Assembly: GCA_963726715.1 (NCBI GenBank)
Contig: CAVSDF010000010.1
Coordinates: forward strand, 434,001 to 498,000
Length of the DNA: 64,000 nt
From: CAVSDF01 sp963726715
GTDB lineage: Bacteria > Bacteroidota > Rhodothermia > Rhodothermales > BA12
Reading direction: 5' to 3'
The position numbers were made by a program, and so were the translations under genes. Under the pieces are notes generated by a model. It did not search any database and was not told the DNA's origin. It saw nothing but the letters and a program-made list of their open reading frames with translations. This document shows, one piece after another, positions 20,294 through 30,220 of the stretch; the first letter of the stretch is position 1; the number at the start of each line of letters is the position of its first letter.

Positions 20294-21151
20294 TCACTCG
20301 CGGTAGCGGTCGAGCGTGAAGGTCTCGCCGAGGTAGCGGCGGCGGACTTCGTCGTTGGCGGCGAGGTCTTCGGTCGTGCCCTCGGCGAAGATGCGGCCTT
20401 CGAAGAGGAGGTAGGCGCGGTCGGTGATGGCGAGCGTCTCGTGGACGTTGTGGTCGGTGATGAGCACGCCGATGCCGCGCGCGCGCAGCCCCACGACGAT
20501 GCGCATGATGTCCTCGACGGCGATCGGGTCGACGCCCGCGAAGGGCTCGTCGAGCAGCAGCACGCGCGGCTCGGTGGCGAGGGCGCGGGCGATCTCGGTG
20601 CGCCGCCGCTCGCCGCCGGAGAGCACGTAGCCCTTCGAGCGCCGCACCTTCTCGAGGCCGAACTCGCCGATGAGCCGCTCGACGCGCGCCTCGCGCTCGG
20701 CGCGGCCGATGCGCTGGAATTGGAGCACCGCGCGCAGGTTGTCCTCGACCGTCAGGTGCTGGAACACCGACGCCTCCTGCGCCAGATACCCGACGCCGCG
20801 CCGCGCCCGGCGGTGCATCGGCAGGCGCGTGATCGGGGCGCCGCTGAGCGTGATGCGCCCGCCGTCGGGCCGCACGAGGCCGACGATCATGTAGAACGTC
20901 GTCGTCTTGCCCGCGCCGTTCGGCCCGAGCAGCCCGACGATCTCGCCCGGCCGCACCTCGACCGTCGCCCCGTCGACGACCGCGCGGCGCCGGTACCGCT
21001 TGACGAGGGTCTCGGCGCGCAGCACGCCCAGTTCGCTCCCGAGCGCATCGGCGCGGGCAGCCTCGGCGGCGAGCGTGTCGTCGTCGGCGAGGTCGGCGAC
21101 GGCGGGCGGGATGTCGTCCGAGTCGGACGGCAGGTCAGAGGCGTCGGTCAC
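20294..21151 (-). CDS. lptB: LPS export ABC transporter ATP-binding protein LptB
   Basis: A 285-residue cytoplasmic ATPase that powers extraction of lipopolysaccharide from the inner membrane with LptF/LptG. GTG 21151 is the likely start; an ATG at 21196 lies inside the upstream repeat. A 40-residue acidic leader precedes the domain, as in other Rhodothermia proteins. Motifs: Walker A GLLGPNGAGKTTTFYMIVGL, Q-loop GYLAQEASVFQHLTVEDN (LptB-specific), signature LSGGERRRTEIARAL, Walker B RVLLLDEPFAGVDP and switch His in ITDHNVHETL. It follows the large OstA/LptA-like gene on the same strand, consistent with an lptA-lptB unit, but a palindromic repeat separates them. Confidence 0.93.
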   Translation of the reverse strand: MTDASDLPSDSDDIPPAVADLADDDTLAAEAARADALGSELGVLRAETLVKRYRRRAVVDGATVEVRPGEIVGLLGPNGAGKTTTFYMIVGLVRPDGGRITLSGAPITRLPMHRRARRGVGYLAQEASVFQHLTVEDNLRAVLQFQRIGRAEREARVERLIGEFGLEKVRRSKGYVLSGGERRRTEIARALATEPRVLLLDEPFAGVDPIAVEDIMRIVVGLRARGIGVLITDHNVHETLAITDRAYLLFEGRIFAEGTTEDLAANDEVRRRYLGETFTLDRYRE

Positions 21152-21182
21152 GGGGCGGTTGTGGAGGATAGAGCGGCGGGAT

Positions 21183-21272
21183 GCCCCCTCCTGCATCTGC
21201 GCGCTCGCACGCGCTCCGAAGCCGGTCCTCTCCCCACATGTCGGAGGGAGGTCGGCCGAAGGGCGGAGGGGG
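21183..21272. repeat. GCCCCCTCC-type palindromic intergenic repeat, copy C
   Basis: Inverted relative to copies A and B, and more diverged: the inner hairpin is altered to CTCTCCCCACATGTCGGAGG. It fills the gap between the lptA-like stop and the lptB start. Confidence 0.65.
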
Positions 21273-21283
21273 AACGCGTGGCA

Positions 21284-23632
21284 TCAGCGGCGCGGAATCG
21301 GGGGCGGGACAGGGGCGGTCAGAGGAGGCGAGGCGGTGGTGCCGTTGGCATCGGCGTCGGACGGATCGGGGTCGAGGGCGGGCGGGGCGGCGGGGTCGGT
21401 ACCGGGCGAAGGGGGCGGGCGGCGCGGGACGAGGCCGGGGAGGCGGCGTCCGTCGGTGAGGCGCGCGAAGGTCGGGCGGCGGGCGGGCATCCAGGCGAGG
21501 CCGTCGAGGGCGAGGCCGGGCGGCACGAGGTTCTCGGCGTACTGCGTCCCCTCGATGCCCTCGAAGGCGTCGAAGCGGCGCAGGCGGTCGCCGTCGGTCT
21601 CGACGACGACGCGGTCGGCGGTGGCGGTGATGGCGCCGTCTCGCGCGCCCTCGCGCGTGGTGAGCCAGCGCAGCACCTCGGCGTTGGGGCCGAGCGTGAA
21701 GGTGCGGCGCTCGCTCTCCGCCCCGCGTCCGAAGACGCCGACGAGCGTCTGCCCGCGCGCCTGATGGAGGCGCCGCGTCGTGCTGTCTTCTTCGGCGACG
21801 AACGCGCGCGAGGTGGCGAAGAGCGAGTCGGCCTCTCCCCCGACCGCTGTCACGCGCAGCGAATCCGCCGTCACCTGCGCCCGCCGCACGAACGCGACCG
21901 GCTGCCGCGAGGGGTCGGCGGAGGCCATTCGCACGCTCGGAATCGCGGCCTCCGAGTCCGCCGGAGCCTCCCCACCCCGCCGCATCCCCGACAGCGCCGC
22001 CACCGAATCCGCGCCCGCAGCCGCCGACGCCACCGGCTCCCGAGCCGTGTCCATGCGGTTCGCGCCCGGCGGAGGGCCTGGCCGCGTTCCCGGCCGCCCC
22101 GGCGCGGCGGGGGGCGCGGCCGTGGCCGTCGCGCGCCCGGCGCCCACGGGCGGAATCGCGCGGGACGGCAGCGCGGCGGCGGCGGCGCGGGCCGAGTCGG
22201 GCGGAGCGGCGATCGGGGATGCAGCGGCGAATGAAAAGAACCGGGCGTCGTCGCGGGTCGCGCCGAGGGTGTCGCGGCGGAGGACGTAGGCGGAGTCGCT
22301 GCTCGCGGCGAAATCGCGCCCGGCGAGGCGGACGTTGCCCCGCGCGGCGAGGGTCTGGCGGAGGCTGTCGCGGGTGAGGTCGAGGCGGTCGGCGGTGAGC
22401 GCGAGGGTATCGGTCGGGGCGCCGAGGCTGTCGAGGGTGACGCGGACGAAGAGCGGCGGCATCCCGTCCCCGAGGCGGTCGGCGCGGCTCGTGCCTGCGC
22501 GGGCGTCGTCGCGGGCGCGGTCGGCGAGAAGGACGGCGCGGGTGCGGACGCGTCCGTCGGCGCCGAACTCGTCGCGGAGGAGGGTGACGCGGCTGCGGGC
22601 CGTCGCGCGGCGGTCGGCTCGGAGGTAGGTGAGCGTGTCTGCGGCGAGGCGGTCGATGGCCCATCCATCGCCATCCGTCCCCCTTCCACCCGGTCCACCG
22701 GAAATGCGTTCGCGGCGGACGAGGCGCACGTCGCCGGTGAAGCCGGCCTGCTGCTCGCGGCGCAGGTAGACGCCCGCGCGGGCGGTGAGCACGCTCGTCG
22801 AGTCGGTCAGGCGCACGCCGTCGTCGAACACCGCCTGCCCCTCGCTCCGGAAGTAGACGACGCTCGGGGCCGTCAGCACGCCCGTCGAGTCGACGAGCCG
22901 CACGTCGCCCTCGAAGACGGCGCGCTCGGATTCGCGGTAGTAGACGCCGCGCTCGGCGGTGAGCACGCTCGTCGAGTCGACGAGCCGCACGTCGCCCTCG
23001 AACTCGGCGCGGCGGTCGTCGAGGTGGTAGGCGCCGGTTCGGGCGGTCATCGTGATCGTCGAATCGACGAGTTGGAGGCCGCCGTCGAGGTCGGCGCGGC
23101 GTTCGTCGGAGAGGTAGACGGCGCGGGGCGCGGTGAGGACGGCGCCGCCGTCGCGCTCGGTGAGCCGCAGCGGCACCGTGATCGTCGCGCGCCGGATGTT
23201 GGTGTCGTAGGTGGCGGCGGCGGCGCGGACGACCGCGTCTTCGTTGCCGAGCCGGATGCCGCCCGTGGCGATGCCGACGCGCGTCGCCTCGTCGTAGCGC
23301 ACCTCGGGCGCGTCGAGCGTGTCGCCGAGTTGGACGATGCGGACACGTCCGGAGAGGAATACGATGCCCTGATCGAGCATCCGGCGGGCGCGCTCGGCGG
23401 TGATCGTCGTCGTCTCCTGCACGAGCACGACATTGCCCGAAAGGCGCTGCACGCGTTGTCCACCCTCGATCTCCTGCGTCACCGTCTCCGCGCTCACCTG
23501 CACGATCCGCCCGTCCGGCGGCGCCACGAGCGGCGCCGTTGGCGGCTGTGCTGGCGGCTGCGCGCGCGCGTTCGCAGTCCCCGCGAGCGCGAACACGGCA
23601 AGCGCAGCGGCGCGGGCGAAACGGAGGAGCAT
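21284..23632 (-). CDS. OstA/LptA-like LPS transport periplasmic protein (very large)
   Basis: A 782-residue exported protein with OstA-family beta-jellyroll repeats, the fold that carries LPS across the periplasm (LptA) or plugs LptD. ATG 23632 starts a signal peptide (MLLRFARAAALAVFALAGTA, cleavage near ARAQPP). The first OstA segment includes VQRLSGNVVLVQETTTITAERA. Then come four tandem 29-residue units (residues 178-293) of the type AEFEGDVRLVDSTSVLTAER. Further OstA-like strands follow (LAARGNVRLAGRDFAASSDSAYV), then a Pro/Ala linker and a C-terminal domain. E. coli LptA is only about 185 residues. Being upstream of lptB supports an LPS-export role. The final 50 residues are proline-rich and disordered. 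Confidence 0.85.
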   Translation of the reverse strand: MLLRFARAAALAVFALAGTANARAQPPAQPPTAPLVAPPDGRIVQVSAETVTQEIEGGQRVQRLSGNVVLVQETTTITAERARRMLDQGIVFLSGRVRIVQLGDTLDAPEVRYDEATRVGIATGGIRLGNEDAVVRAAAATYDTNIRRATITVPLRLTERDGGAVLTAPRAVYLSDERRADLDGGLQLVDSTITMTARTGAYHLDDRRAEFEGDVRLVDSTSVLTAERGVYYRESERAVFEGDVRLVDSTGVLTAPSVVYFRSEGQAVFDDGVRLTDSTSVLTARAGVYLRREQQAGFTGDVRLVRRERISGGPGGRGTDGDGWAIDRLAADTLTYLRADRRATARSRVTLLRDEFGADGRVRTRAVLLADRARDDARAGTSRADRLGDGMPPLFVRVTLDSLGAPTDTLALTADRLDLTRDSLRQTLAARGNVRLAGRDFAASSDSAYVLRRDTLGATRDDARFFSFAAASPIAAPPDSARAAAAALPSRAIPPVGAGRATATAAPPAAPGRPGTRPGPPPGANRMDTAREPVASAAAGADSVAALSGMRRGGEAPADSEAAIPSVRMASADPSRQPVAFVRRAQVTADSLRVTAVGGEADSLFATSRAFVAEEDSTTRRLHQARGQTLVGVFGRGAESERRTFTLGPNAEVLRWLTTREGARDGAITATADRVVVETDGDRLRRFDAFEGIEGTQYAENLVPPGLALDGLAWMPARRPTFARLTDGRRLPGLVPRRPPPSPGTDPAAPPALDPDPSDADANGTTASPPLTAPVPPPIPRR
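22718..23101 (-). repeat. Four tandem 87-bp coding repeats in the lptA-like gene
   Basis: Each unit encodes 29 residues of OstA type, from RRADLDGGLQLVDS at 23101 through AEFEGDVRLVDSTS, AVFEGDVRLVDSTG and AVFDDGVRLTDSTS, with a partial fifth unit. The units are close to identical in places at the DNA level (for example GTCGAGTCGACGAGCCGCAC in the plus sense). Confidence 0.75.
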
Positions 23633-23746
23633 CGGCAGACGGGGCGCCGGAATCGGCACAGACCCCGCCTCAACGCCCGCCGCCGCGGCGTTGGTTCGCG
23701 TGGGGCGGCGCCGGTTCTTGATGCCGGATGGTGCGTCTGAGGGCTG

Positions 23747-23870
23747 GCCCCCTCCTGCGCCTGCGCGCTGCACGCGCTCCGGCGCTGTCCTCCCCCGCGG
23801 TCGCGGGGGAGGTGCCCGAAGGGCGGAGGGGCTAACCGGCGCGGGGGAGGGCCCGAAGGGCGGAGGGGGC
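23747..23870. repeat. GCCCCCTCC-type palindromic intergenic repeat, copy D with partial tail
   Basis: Same inverted orientation as copy C: GCCCCCTCC, a CCTCCCCCGC/GCGGGGGAGG hairpin, then GGGCGGAGGGG at 23831. A partial second 3' end (GGGGGAGGGCCCGAAGGGCG) follows directly to 23870. It lies between recG and the lptA-like gene. Confidence 0.72.
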
Positions 23871-23880
23871 GTCCGGCACC

Positions 23881-25994
23881 CTACCCCACGCCCGCCAGGC
23901 CGAGCCCGCGGCCGCCGTGGCGCATCCGGTAGGCGTCGCGGAGGGCGGCGTGGTCGGGGCGGGCGAGGCGCGGGTCGTCGGCGGCGATGGCGAAGGCGGC
24001 GGCGCGGGCGTCCTGCAGGAGTTCGGCGTCCTGGCACGATGTCGGCGATCTTGAGATCGGGGAGGCCGGACTGGCGCGTGCCGAAGAAGTCACCGGCGCC
24101 GCGGAGCTTCAGGTCGAACTCCGAGATCTCGAAGCCGTCGGTCGTGCGCGCCATCACGTCGAGGCGCTCGACGGCCTCGGCGGTCTTCTTCACGTCGGCC
24201 ATGAGGATGCAGTAGCTCTGCGCCGCCCCGCGCCCGACGCGCCCGCGGAGCTGGTGGAGCTGGCTCAGGCCGAAGCGCTCGGCGTGCTCGATCACCATCA
24301 CCGACGCGTTCGGCACGTCGACGCCCACCTCGATGACCGTCGTCGCCACCAGGATCTGCGTCTCGCCGCTCTTGAAGCGCGCCATCGCCTCCTCCTTCTC
24401 GTAGGTGAGCATCCGGCCGTGGACGAGGTCGACGCGGTACGGACGGAACTCCTCCACGAGCGCCTGATGCCCGCTCTCGGCGTCCTTCACGTCGAGCTTC
24501 TCCGACTCCTCGACGAGCGGGTAGACGACGTACGCCTGACGCCCCTCGCGCAGCTGCTCGCGGATGAACGCGTAGACCTCGCCGCGCCGCGCGTCGGTGC
24601 GAATGGCCGTCTGGATGGCCTTGCGCCCGGTCGGCATCTCGCGCATCACCGACACGTCGAGGTCGCCGTAGACCGTGAGGGCGAGGCTGCGCGGGATGGG
24701 CGTCGCCGTCATGAGGAGCACGTGCGGGCGGTCGCCCTTCTCCAGCATCCGCGCGCGCTGCATGACGCCGAAGCGGTGCTGCTCGTCCACAATTGCCACG
24801 CCGAGGCGCTGGAAGGCGACGGCCTCCTCGATGATCGCGTGCGTGCCGACGGCCACGTGCGCGCGCCCTTCGGCCAGATCGGCGAGCAGTTCGGCCCGCA
24901 GCTTCTTGCGCTGCTTGCCGATGAGCAGGTGCGAGGTCAGGCCGAGCGGCTCGAAGTAGCGCCGGAGGTTGGCCGCGTGCTGCTCGGCGAGGATCTCGGT
25001 CGGCGCCATGAACGCGCCCTGGTAGCCGCTGTCGATGGCGTGCAGCATCGCCGCGACCGCCACGACGGTCTTGCCGCTCCCCACGTCGCCCTGCACGAGG
25101 CGGTTCATCTGCCGCCCGCTCGCCATGTCGGCGATGACGTCGGCGAGGGCCGCCGTCTGCGCCGATGTGAACGTGAAGGGCAGGACCTCGCTCGAGGAAG
25201 CGCGTGAGGAGCGGACCGTGCTCAGGGGCGAGGACGGCGCCGGGGGCGTCGGTGCGCACCTGGCGGGTGAGCGCGAGGAGCAGTTGCAGGTAGAACAGCT
25301 CGTCGAACTTGAGCCGCTGCCGCGCCGCCGCGAGTTCGTCGGTGGACTTGGGGAAGTGGACGGCGCGCAGGGCGACGCGGGCGTCGAGCAGGCCGTGGCG
25401 GGCGACGAGATCGGGCGGAAGCGGATCGGTCTCCAGGTCGGCGCCGTGGTCGCGGACGAGGCCGTAGATCAGGCGGCGGAAGCTGCGGCTGCTCAGGCCG
25501 ACGCGGTCGAAGGCGGCGCCGCCGGGGTAGAGGGCGATGATGCGCCCGGTGTCGAGGCGGGCCGCGTCGTCGTCGAGGCGGTCGAAGTCGGGGTGCGTCA
25601 GGCTCCACGTCGAGCCGAAGCGCAGCGGGCGCCCGTGGATGGCGAGGCGCTCGCCGACCTTGAAGGCGCGCTGCATCCACTGGACGCCCTGAAACCACGT
25701 GCCCTTGACCGTCCCGCCGCCCTCGTCCTCGAAGACGACGTCGAGGCGCTTGCGCCCGCCCATCACCACGTTGACGCTTTTCACGGCCACGAGCATCGTC
25801 ACCGACGGCCCGTCCTCGCGCAGGTCGCGCACGAGGGCGGTCGTCGAGCGGTCGAGGTAGCGGCGCGGATACAGGTGGAGCAGGTCGCGCGCGGTGCGCA
25901 CGCCGACGCTCTCGAGCACCTCGGCGCGTTTGGGCCCGACGCCGGGCACGTCGCGTGCGGGGGTGTCGAAGAAGGACATCACGGAAGGGGTCAT
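23881..25994 (-). CDS. recG: ATP-dependent DNA helicase RecG (two frameshifts)
   Basis: The branch-migrating helicase that remodels stalled forks and Holliday junctions; about 703 residues after correction (E. coli 693). Starts are ATG 25994 or ATG 25979 (MSFFDTPARDVPGVGPKRAE). The wedge/OB domain is in the first 300 residues (SVTMLVAVKSVNVVMGGRKR). Helicase motifs follow: VQGDVGSGKTVVAVAAM (I), MAPTEILAEQHA (Ia), IVDEQHRFGVMQR (DEQH, II), LLMTATPIPRSLALT (III), IEVGVDVPNASVMVI (V) and QLHQLRGRVGRG (VI). Frame breaks occur near 25200 (RFLE to EVLPFTFTSAQ) and near 24038, where GTGCCAGG has one C too many compared with DIVQDAELLQD. The length fits two +1 insertions. The C terminus ends in the RecG tail (DAYRMRHGGRGLGLAGVG). 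Confidence 0.88.
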
Positions 25995-26096
25995 CGCCCC
26001 AAAGGTAGCGCGGGGGGTGGTGACGCGGGTGTGGCGCAGGTGGCCGACGCACCGAGGGTCATGGATCATCTGGCGCACCGGAACCCCGCTGTCGCG

Positions 26097-26102
26097 TATA
26101 CT
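26097..26102 (+). promoter_or_regulatory. TATACT -10-like box upstream of the toxin-antitoxin pair
   Basis: TATACT sits 26 bp before the GTG start of the antitoxin, in a local AT-rich patch that stands out in this GC-rich DNA. No matching -35 is evident. Autoregulation by the antitoxin here would be typical of type II systems. Confidence 0.35.
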
Positions 26103-26127
26103 TCGCCGTCCGATTCCATCCTCGCCC

Positions 26128-26403
26128 GTGCCCACCTCGACCTCCAAGCGCTACGTGCGCAAGCAGCTCAGCATGACGCGCGAGCAGGAGCGCGCCATTC
26201 AACGTCAGAGCCTTCGCCTGGGGGTTTCTGAGGCAGAGGTCGTGCGGCGCGCGCTCGACGCTGCGTTTGTGGAGATTCTCGAATCGCCTTCGAGCGATCC
26301 TCTTGACGCGCTTCTCGCCAACACACGCCGCTTGGCAGAGGGCCGGACGCTCGGCGAGGCGTTCGACCGCGCGGCTCTGTACGACCGCTCGGACCCGGTG
26401 TGA
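26128..26403 (+). CDS. Putative VapB-type antitoxin (ribbon-helix-helix-like)
   Basis: A 91-residue protein just upstream of a PIN toxin; the genes are separated by 4 bp, so co-translated. GTG 26128 gives VPTSTSKRYVRKQLS; an ATG at 26173 (MTREQERAIQ) is the alternative start. The segment MTREQERAIQRQSLRLGVSE followed by AEVVRRALDAAF resembles a ribbon-helix-helix DNA-binding unit. The acidic C-terminal tail (DALLANTRRLAEGRTLGEAF) would be the toxin-binding part. As an antitoxin it would neutralise the PIN RNase and repress its own promoter. Assignment rests mainly on gene order and size, not strong motif identity. Confidence 0.72.
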   Translation: MPTSTSKRYVRKQLSMTREQERAIQRQSLRLGVSEAEVVRRALDAAFVEILESPSSDPLDALLANTRRLAEGRTLGEAFDRAALYDRSDPV

Positions 26404-26407
26404 TCGC

Positions 26408-26863
26408 ATGGTCCGCTACCTGATCGACACGAACGTCCTCGTCTACGGCTTCGACGGGGCCGCTCCGGCCAAGCAGGCAACAGCGCTCGGCCTCATCGCC
26501 CGCCTCGGACGCCGTGGCCCGGATGGCCCGATGGCGGCGCTTCCGGCCCAGGTCCTTGCCGAGTTCGCCCGCGTGGCAACCGGGCGGCTGCGGCCGCCGC
26601 TGGCCCCGGACGACGTGTTCGAGCAGGTCCGCCTCTACGAACAGGTGTTTCCCGTGATCGCCCTGACGGCGGCGGTCGTGCTCGAAGCCGTCCGCGGGCT
26701 GCGCGACCACGGATTTCCGTACTACGACGCGCAGATCTGGGCCGTGGCCCGGCTCCACCGGATTCCTGTCGTCCTCAGCGAGGACTTCGCCTCCGGCTCG
26801 ACACTAGACGGCGCGGCGTTCGTGAACCCCTTCGCCCTGGAGTTCGACATAGCCAGCCTGTGA
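26408..26863 (+). CDS. vapC: PIN-domain VapC-type ribonuclease toxin
   Basis: A 151-residue PIN-domain protein. The acidic metal-binding residues of the family are visible: Asp in MVRYLIDTNVLVYGFD (residue 7), Glu in PAQVLAEFARV, Asp in GFPYYDAQIWAVA, and the final acidic group in VVLSEDFASG. Toxins of this family cleave tRNA or rRNA when released from their antitoxin. ATG 26408 is 4 bp after the antitoxin stop. The start is clear because the PIN core begins at residue 4. This pair is one of few obvious mobile-gene signatures here, though base composition is only slightly lower than the surroundings. Confidence 0.9.
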   Translation: MVRYLIDTNVLVYGFDGAAPAKQATALGLIARLGRRGPDGPMAALPAQVLAEFARVATGRLRPPLAPDDVFEQVRLYEQVFPVIALTAAVVLEAVRGLRDHGFPYYDAQIWAVARLHRIPVVLSEDFASGSTLDGAAFVNPFALEFDIASL

Positions 26864-27006
26864 TCGTCGTCGTGAGGTCGCACGACGGCGATGCCCCGCG
26901 CGGTGGACCCGTATGCCCGACGCTTTGGCGATGACGTGACAAGTACCCGCCGCCCGCCGCCGCCGCCGCGCGGTAGCTTCTCCGGACGTTCACCTCCCCC
27001 GGCCCG

Positions 27007-27555
27007 ATGCCCAATCCCCTCGCCCTCGAACAAGCCCAGCGCCAGCTCGAAACCGACCTCAAGGCCGCCATCGCCCGCCACGCCGACGGCAAGGCGCACG
27101 AACTCGACCTGTCGTTCGGCGAGCGTGGCACGCCCTCCGTCGGCGCGCTCTCCGACCTGCACGACGGCGTCGAACTCGAGGTCTACCGCCTCATCGACGC
27201 CTTCCACGAAGACCCGGTCGTCGAGGACGCGGGCCTGCACGTCGGCCACGTGACCGCCATCGACTCCGACGGCGACGGCGAGGCGTCGCTCTCGGTCCGC
27301 TACGTCTACCAGGACGACGAAGACGCGGATGACGACGACGACACCGACGCCCTCGACGACGCCCTCTCGCTCGACGGGATGGAAGACGCCATCGCCGACG
27401 ACACCGACCTCAACGACGGCGGCGACCGAGACGATGACAGCGCTCTCGACCCCGATTCCGACGCCTCCGCAGGCCGCGCCATGATGCGCGACGACCAGAC
27501 CGCCACTCGTCCCGACGGCAGCGAAGGCGACGACGCCCGCGCCTCGTCGGTCTGA
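27007..27555 (+). CDS. Hypothetical acidic protein
   Basis: A 182-residue protein that I cannot assign to a family. The first 100 residues look folded (MPNPLALEQAQRQLETDLKA, then a beta-rich part with LHVGHVTAIDSDGDGEASLS). The last 80 are extremely acidic, with runs such as YQDDEDADDDDDTDALDDAL. There is no signal peptide or membrane segment. ATG 27007 is the only good start and the gene stands alone between VapC and the convergent hrpB. The highly acidic tail resembles salt adaptation or a nucleic-acid-mimic/chaperone tail; this is inference. Confidence 0.65.
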   Translation: MPNPLALEQAQRQLETDLKAAIARHADGKAHELDLSFGERGTPSVGALSDLHDGVELEVYRLIDAFHEDPVVEDAGLHVGHVTAIDSDGDGEASLSVRYVYQDDEDADDDDDTDALDDALSLDGMEDAIADDTDLNDGGDRDDDSALDPDSDASAGRAMMRDDQTATRPDGSEGDDARASSV

Positions 27556-27595
27556 CACCGCTCGATCTGACGCGGCTCGATCTGCCCCGATCCCC

Positions 27596-30220
27596 TCACG
27601 TCCCGCGCGGTTTGGCGCGGCGCGTGGGTGGGGCGGCGAGCGGGTCGTCGGGCCACGGGTGCTTCGGGTAGCGGCCGCGCAGGTCCTTGCGCACGTCGAA
27701 GTAGCCGCTCTGCCAGAAGCTCCGCAGGTCGCGCGTCACCTGCACCGGACGCCGGGCGGGCGAGAGCAGGTGCAGCACGACCGGCACGCGCCCGCCGAGC
27801 AGCGACGGCGTGTCGAGGAGGCCGAAGACTTCCTGAAGCCGCACCGCGAGCACCGGCGCCGCCGGGTCGGCGTAGTCGAGGGCCACGGACGACCCGGACG
27901 GCACGTCGAGGTGTGAGGGGGCGAGGCGGTCGAGGTCGCGGCGCAGGCGGTGCGGCAGGCGCGCGAGGAGGGCGGCGCTGTGGTCGGCGCGGCGCAGGTC
28001 GTCGAGGCGGCGGGCGGCGGGCGCGAACGGCGCGAGCCAGTCGCCGAGGGTGGCGAGGAGCGCGGCGTCGGAGACGTCGGGCCAGAGGTCGGCGGTGTCC
28101 TCGTCGCCCGCGCGGGTGTGGTGATGGAGGAAGGCGAGGCGCCCGCGCAGGCGCTCGGTGTCGCGCGAGAGGCCGAGCGCGTGGAGGCCGGTCGCAGCGA
28201 TGTGGCCGAGCAGGGCGCCGACGACCGCCGCGGGATCGGGACGGGCGAGTGGCGCATCGGCGAGCACGAGGGCGCCGAGCCGGCGCACCCGCCGCGCCAC
28301 GACGCGCTCGGCGGTCGCATCGTAGCGGACTTCGTCGGTCCAGACGGCGGCATCCGCCGCGAGCGCCTCGACCTCAGCGGCGGAGATCGGCGCCGCGAGC
28401 GTGACCCGCGCATCCGTCGCCGCCGCGCCCTGCGTCGCTCGTCCGCCGTGTCCGGCCCGCGTCCGGCCCGATGTGCGCGACGGCCACGAACGGCCCGCCG
28501 AGCGCCCCGTCATCCCCCATCGACGCCCGCCGCCCCGACGCCATCCGCAGGCGTGAGCGCCGCCGCCGCGGTGCCGTCTGACGCATCGCGCTGCGCCAGG
28601 CGGTCCGGATAGGCGAGGGCCACGAGCCGCCCCGCCGCCGACGGGTCGACGCGCTCATCCCGCACGGACGCCCGCTGCCGGAGCTGCCGCGCGAGATCGC
28701 GCACGCGGTGCCGCACGCCGTCGTCGACCTCGATGCCCGGCAGGCCGCCACGACCGTCCAAAGACTTCGAGTCGCGCGCGAAGATCGAGGGCGACGATGC
28801 CTGTCGCGCTGCGGAACAGATCGCGTTCGGAGAGGAGCGCGGCGAGGGCGCAAGCGGTCGCTCCGTCGCCCGTCTCCACGCCACGCACGACGAGGTGTCC
28901 GAGGCGCGGGTGGATTCCCAGACGGGCGATGGCGCGCCCGTGGGCGGTCGCCTGCCCGTCGGCGGCGAGGGCGCCAAGGTCGGCGAGGAGGGCGCGCGCG
29001 GCGGCGAGGGCGCGCGGCGGGCGGGGCATCGAGCCAGCGGAGAGCGGCGGCGTCGCGGACGCCCCAGAGGGCGAGGTCGAGGGCGAGACCGGCGAGGTCG
29101 GCGTCGAGGATTTCGGGCGGCGAGGGCGTCGGCGCGGTGCTCGTCGTCGGCGGCGGTCCAGAGGCGGTAGCAGACGCCGGGCGCGGTGCGGCCCGCGCGG
29201 CCCCGCCGCTGCTCGGCGCTCGCGTGCGAGACGGGCGCGGTGACGAGGCGCGTCATCCCGCTCGCCACGTCGTAGCGCGGCACGCGGGCATAGCCGCCAT
29301 CGACGACGACGCGCACGCCCTCGATCGTCAGGCTCGTCTCGGCGACGTTGGTGGCGAGGACGACCTTCCGGCGCCCCGGCGGCGCGCGGCGCAGCGCGGC
29401 GTCCTGTGCCTCGAGCGGCATCTCGCCGAAGAGCGTGTGGACATCCACGCTGGGCGGCAGCATCCCCGGCGCGGCGAGGCGGGTGGCGACGCGCCGGATC
29501 TCGCCCTGTCCGGGCAGGAAGACGAGCACGTCGCCGTCGTCGGCCTCGATGGCACGAGCGATGGCGGGCGGCACGAGCGCGGCGAGGCGGTCGGCGACGC
29601 GCACCGGACCGCCGCCGCGGGGCGTGGGCAGCACCGGCAGGCGGGTCAGGCGGTGCGTCTCGACCGGAAACATCGCGCCCGGCGCTCCGCACGACCGGCG
29701 CGCCGAGCCAGCCCGCGATGCGCGGATCGAGCGTCGCCGACATCACGACGATGCGGAGGTCGTCGCGGAGGGCCGCCTGCACGTCGAGCGTGAGCGCGAG
29801 CGCGAGGTCGGCGTGGAGGCTGCGCTCGTGGAACTCGTCGAAGACGACTGCCGAGATGCCGTCGAGGCCCGCGTCGCCGTGGAGGCGCCGCGCGAGCAGC
29901 CCCTCCGTCACCACCTCGACGCGCGTCCGCGCCGACACCCGCGCCTCGCCGCGCACGCGGTAGCCGATCGTCTCGCCGACGGCCTCGCCGCGCAGCGCCG
30001 ACATCCGCGCCGCCGCCGCCCGCGCCGCGAGCCGTCGGGGTTCGAGCATCACCACGCGCCCCGGACCGGACATCCCTGCGCCGCACCACGGAGCATCGAG
30101 AAGGGCCGTCGGCACGACCGTCGTCTTGCCCGCCCCCGGCGGCGCTTCGAGGACGACGACCGGCGAGGCGTCGAGGGCCGCGAGAAGGTCGGGCAGAACG
30201 TCGTGGATGGGCAGGCGCAC
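27596..30220 (-). pseudogene. hrpB: ATP-dependent helicase HrpB (several frameshifts)
   Basis: A DExH-box RNA-helicase-like protein of the HrpB family, about 874 codons from GTG 30220. N-terminal motifs are intact: VLEAPPGAGKTTVVPTALL (I), VVMLEPRRLAARAAAARM (Ia), AVVFDEFHERSLHADLAL (DEFH) and IVVMSATLDPRIAGWLGAP (III). Later blocks lie in another frame: VLVFLPGQGEIRRVATRL, VVLATNVAETSLTIEGVRVV and SAEQRRGRAGRTAPGVCYRL. The C-terminal domain ends with the diagnostic RYPKHPWPDDPLAAPPTRR. Frame changes fall near 29680, 29120, 29030, 28760 and 28510. The total is a whole number of codons, so the indels balance. Either a decaying gene or, more likely, indel errors in GC-rich sequence. Confidence 0.82.
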
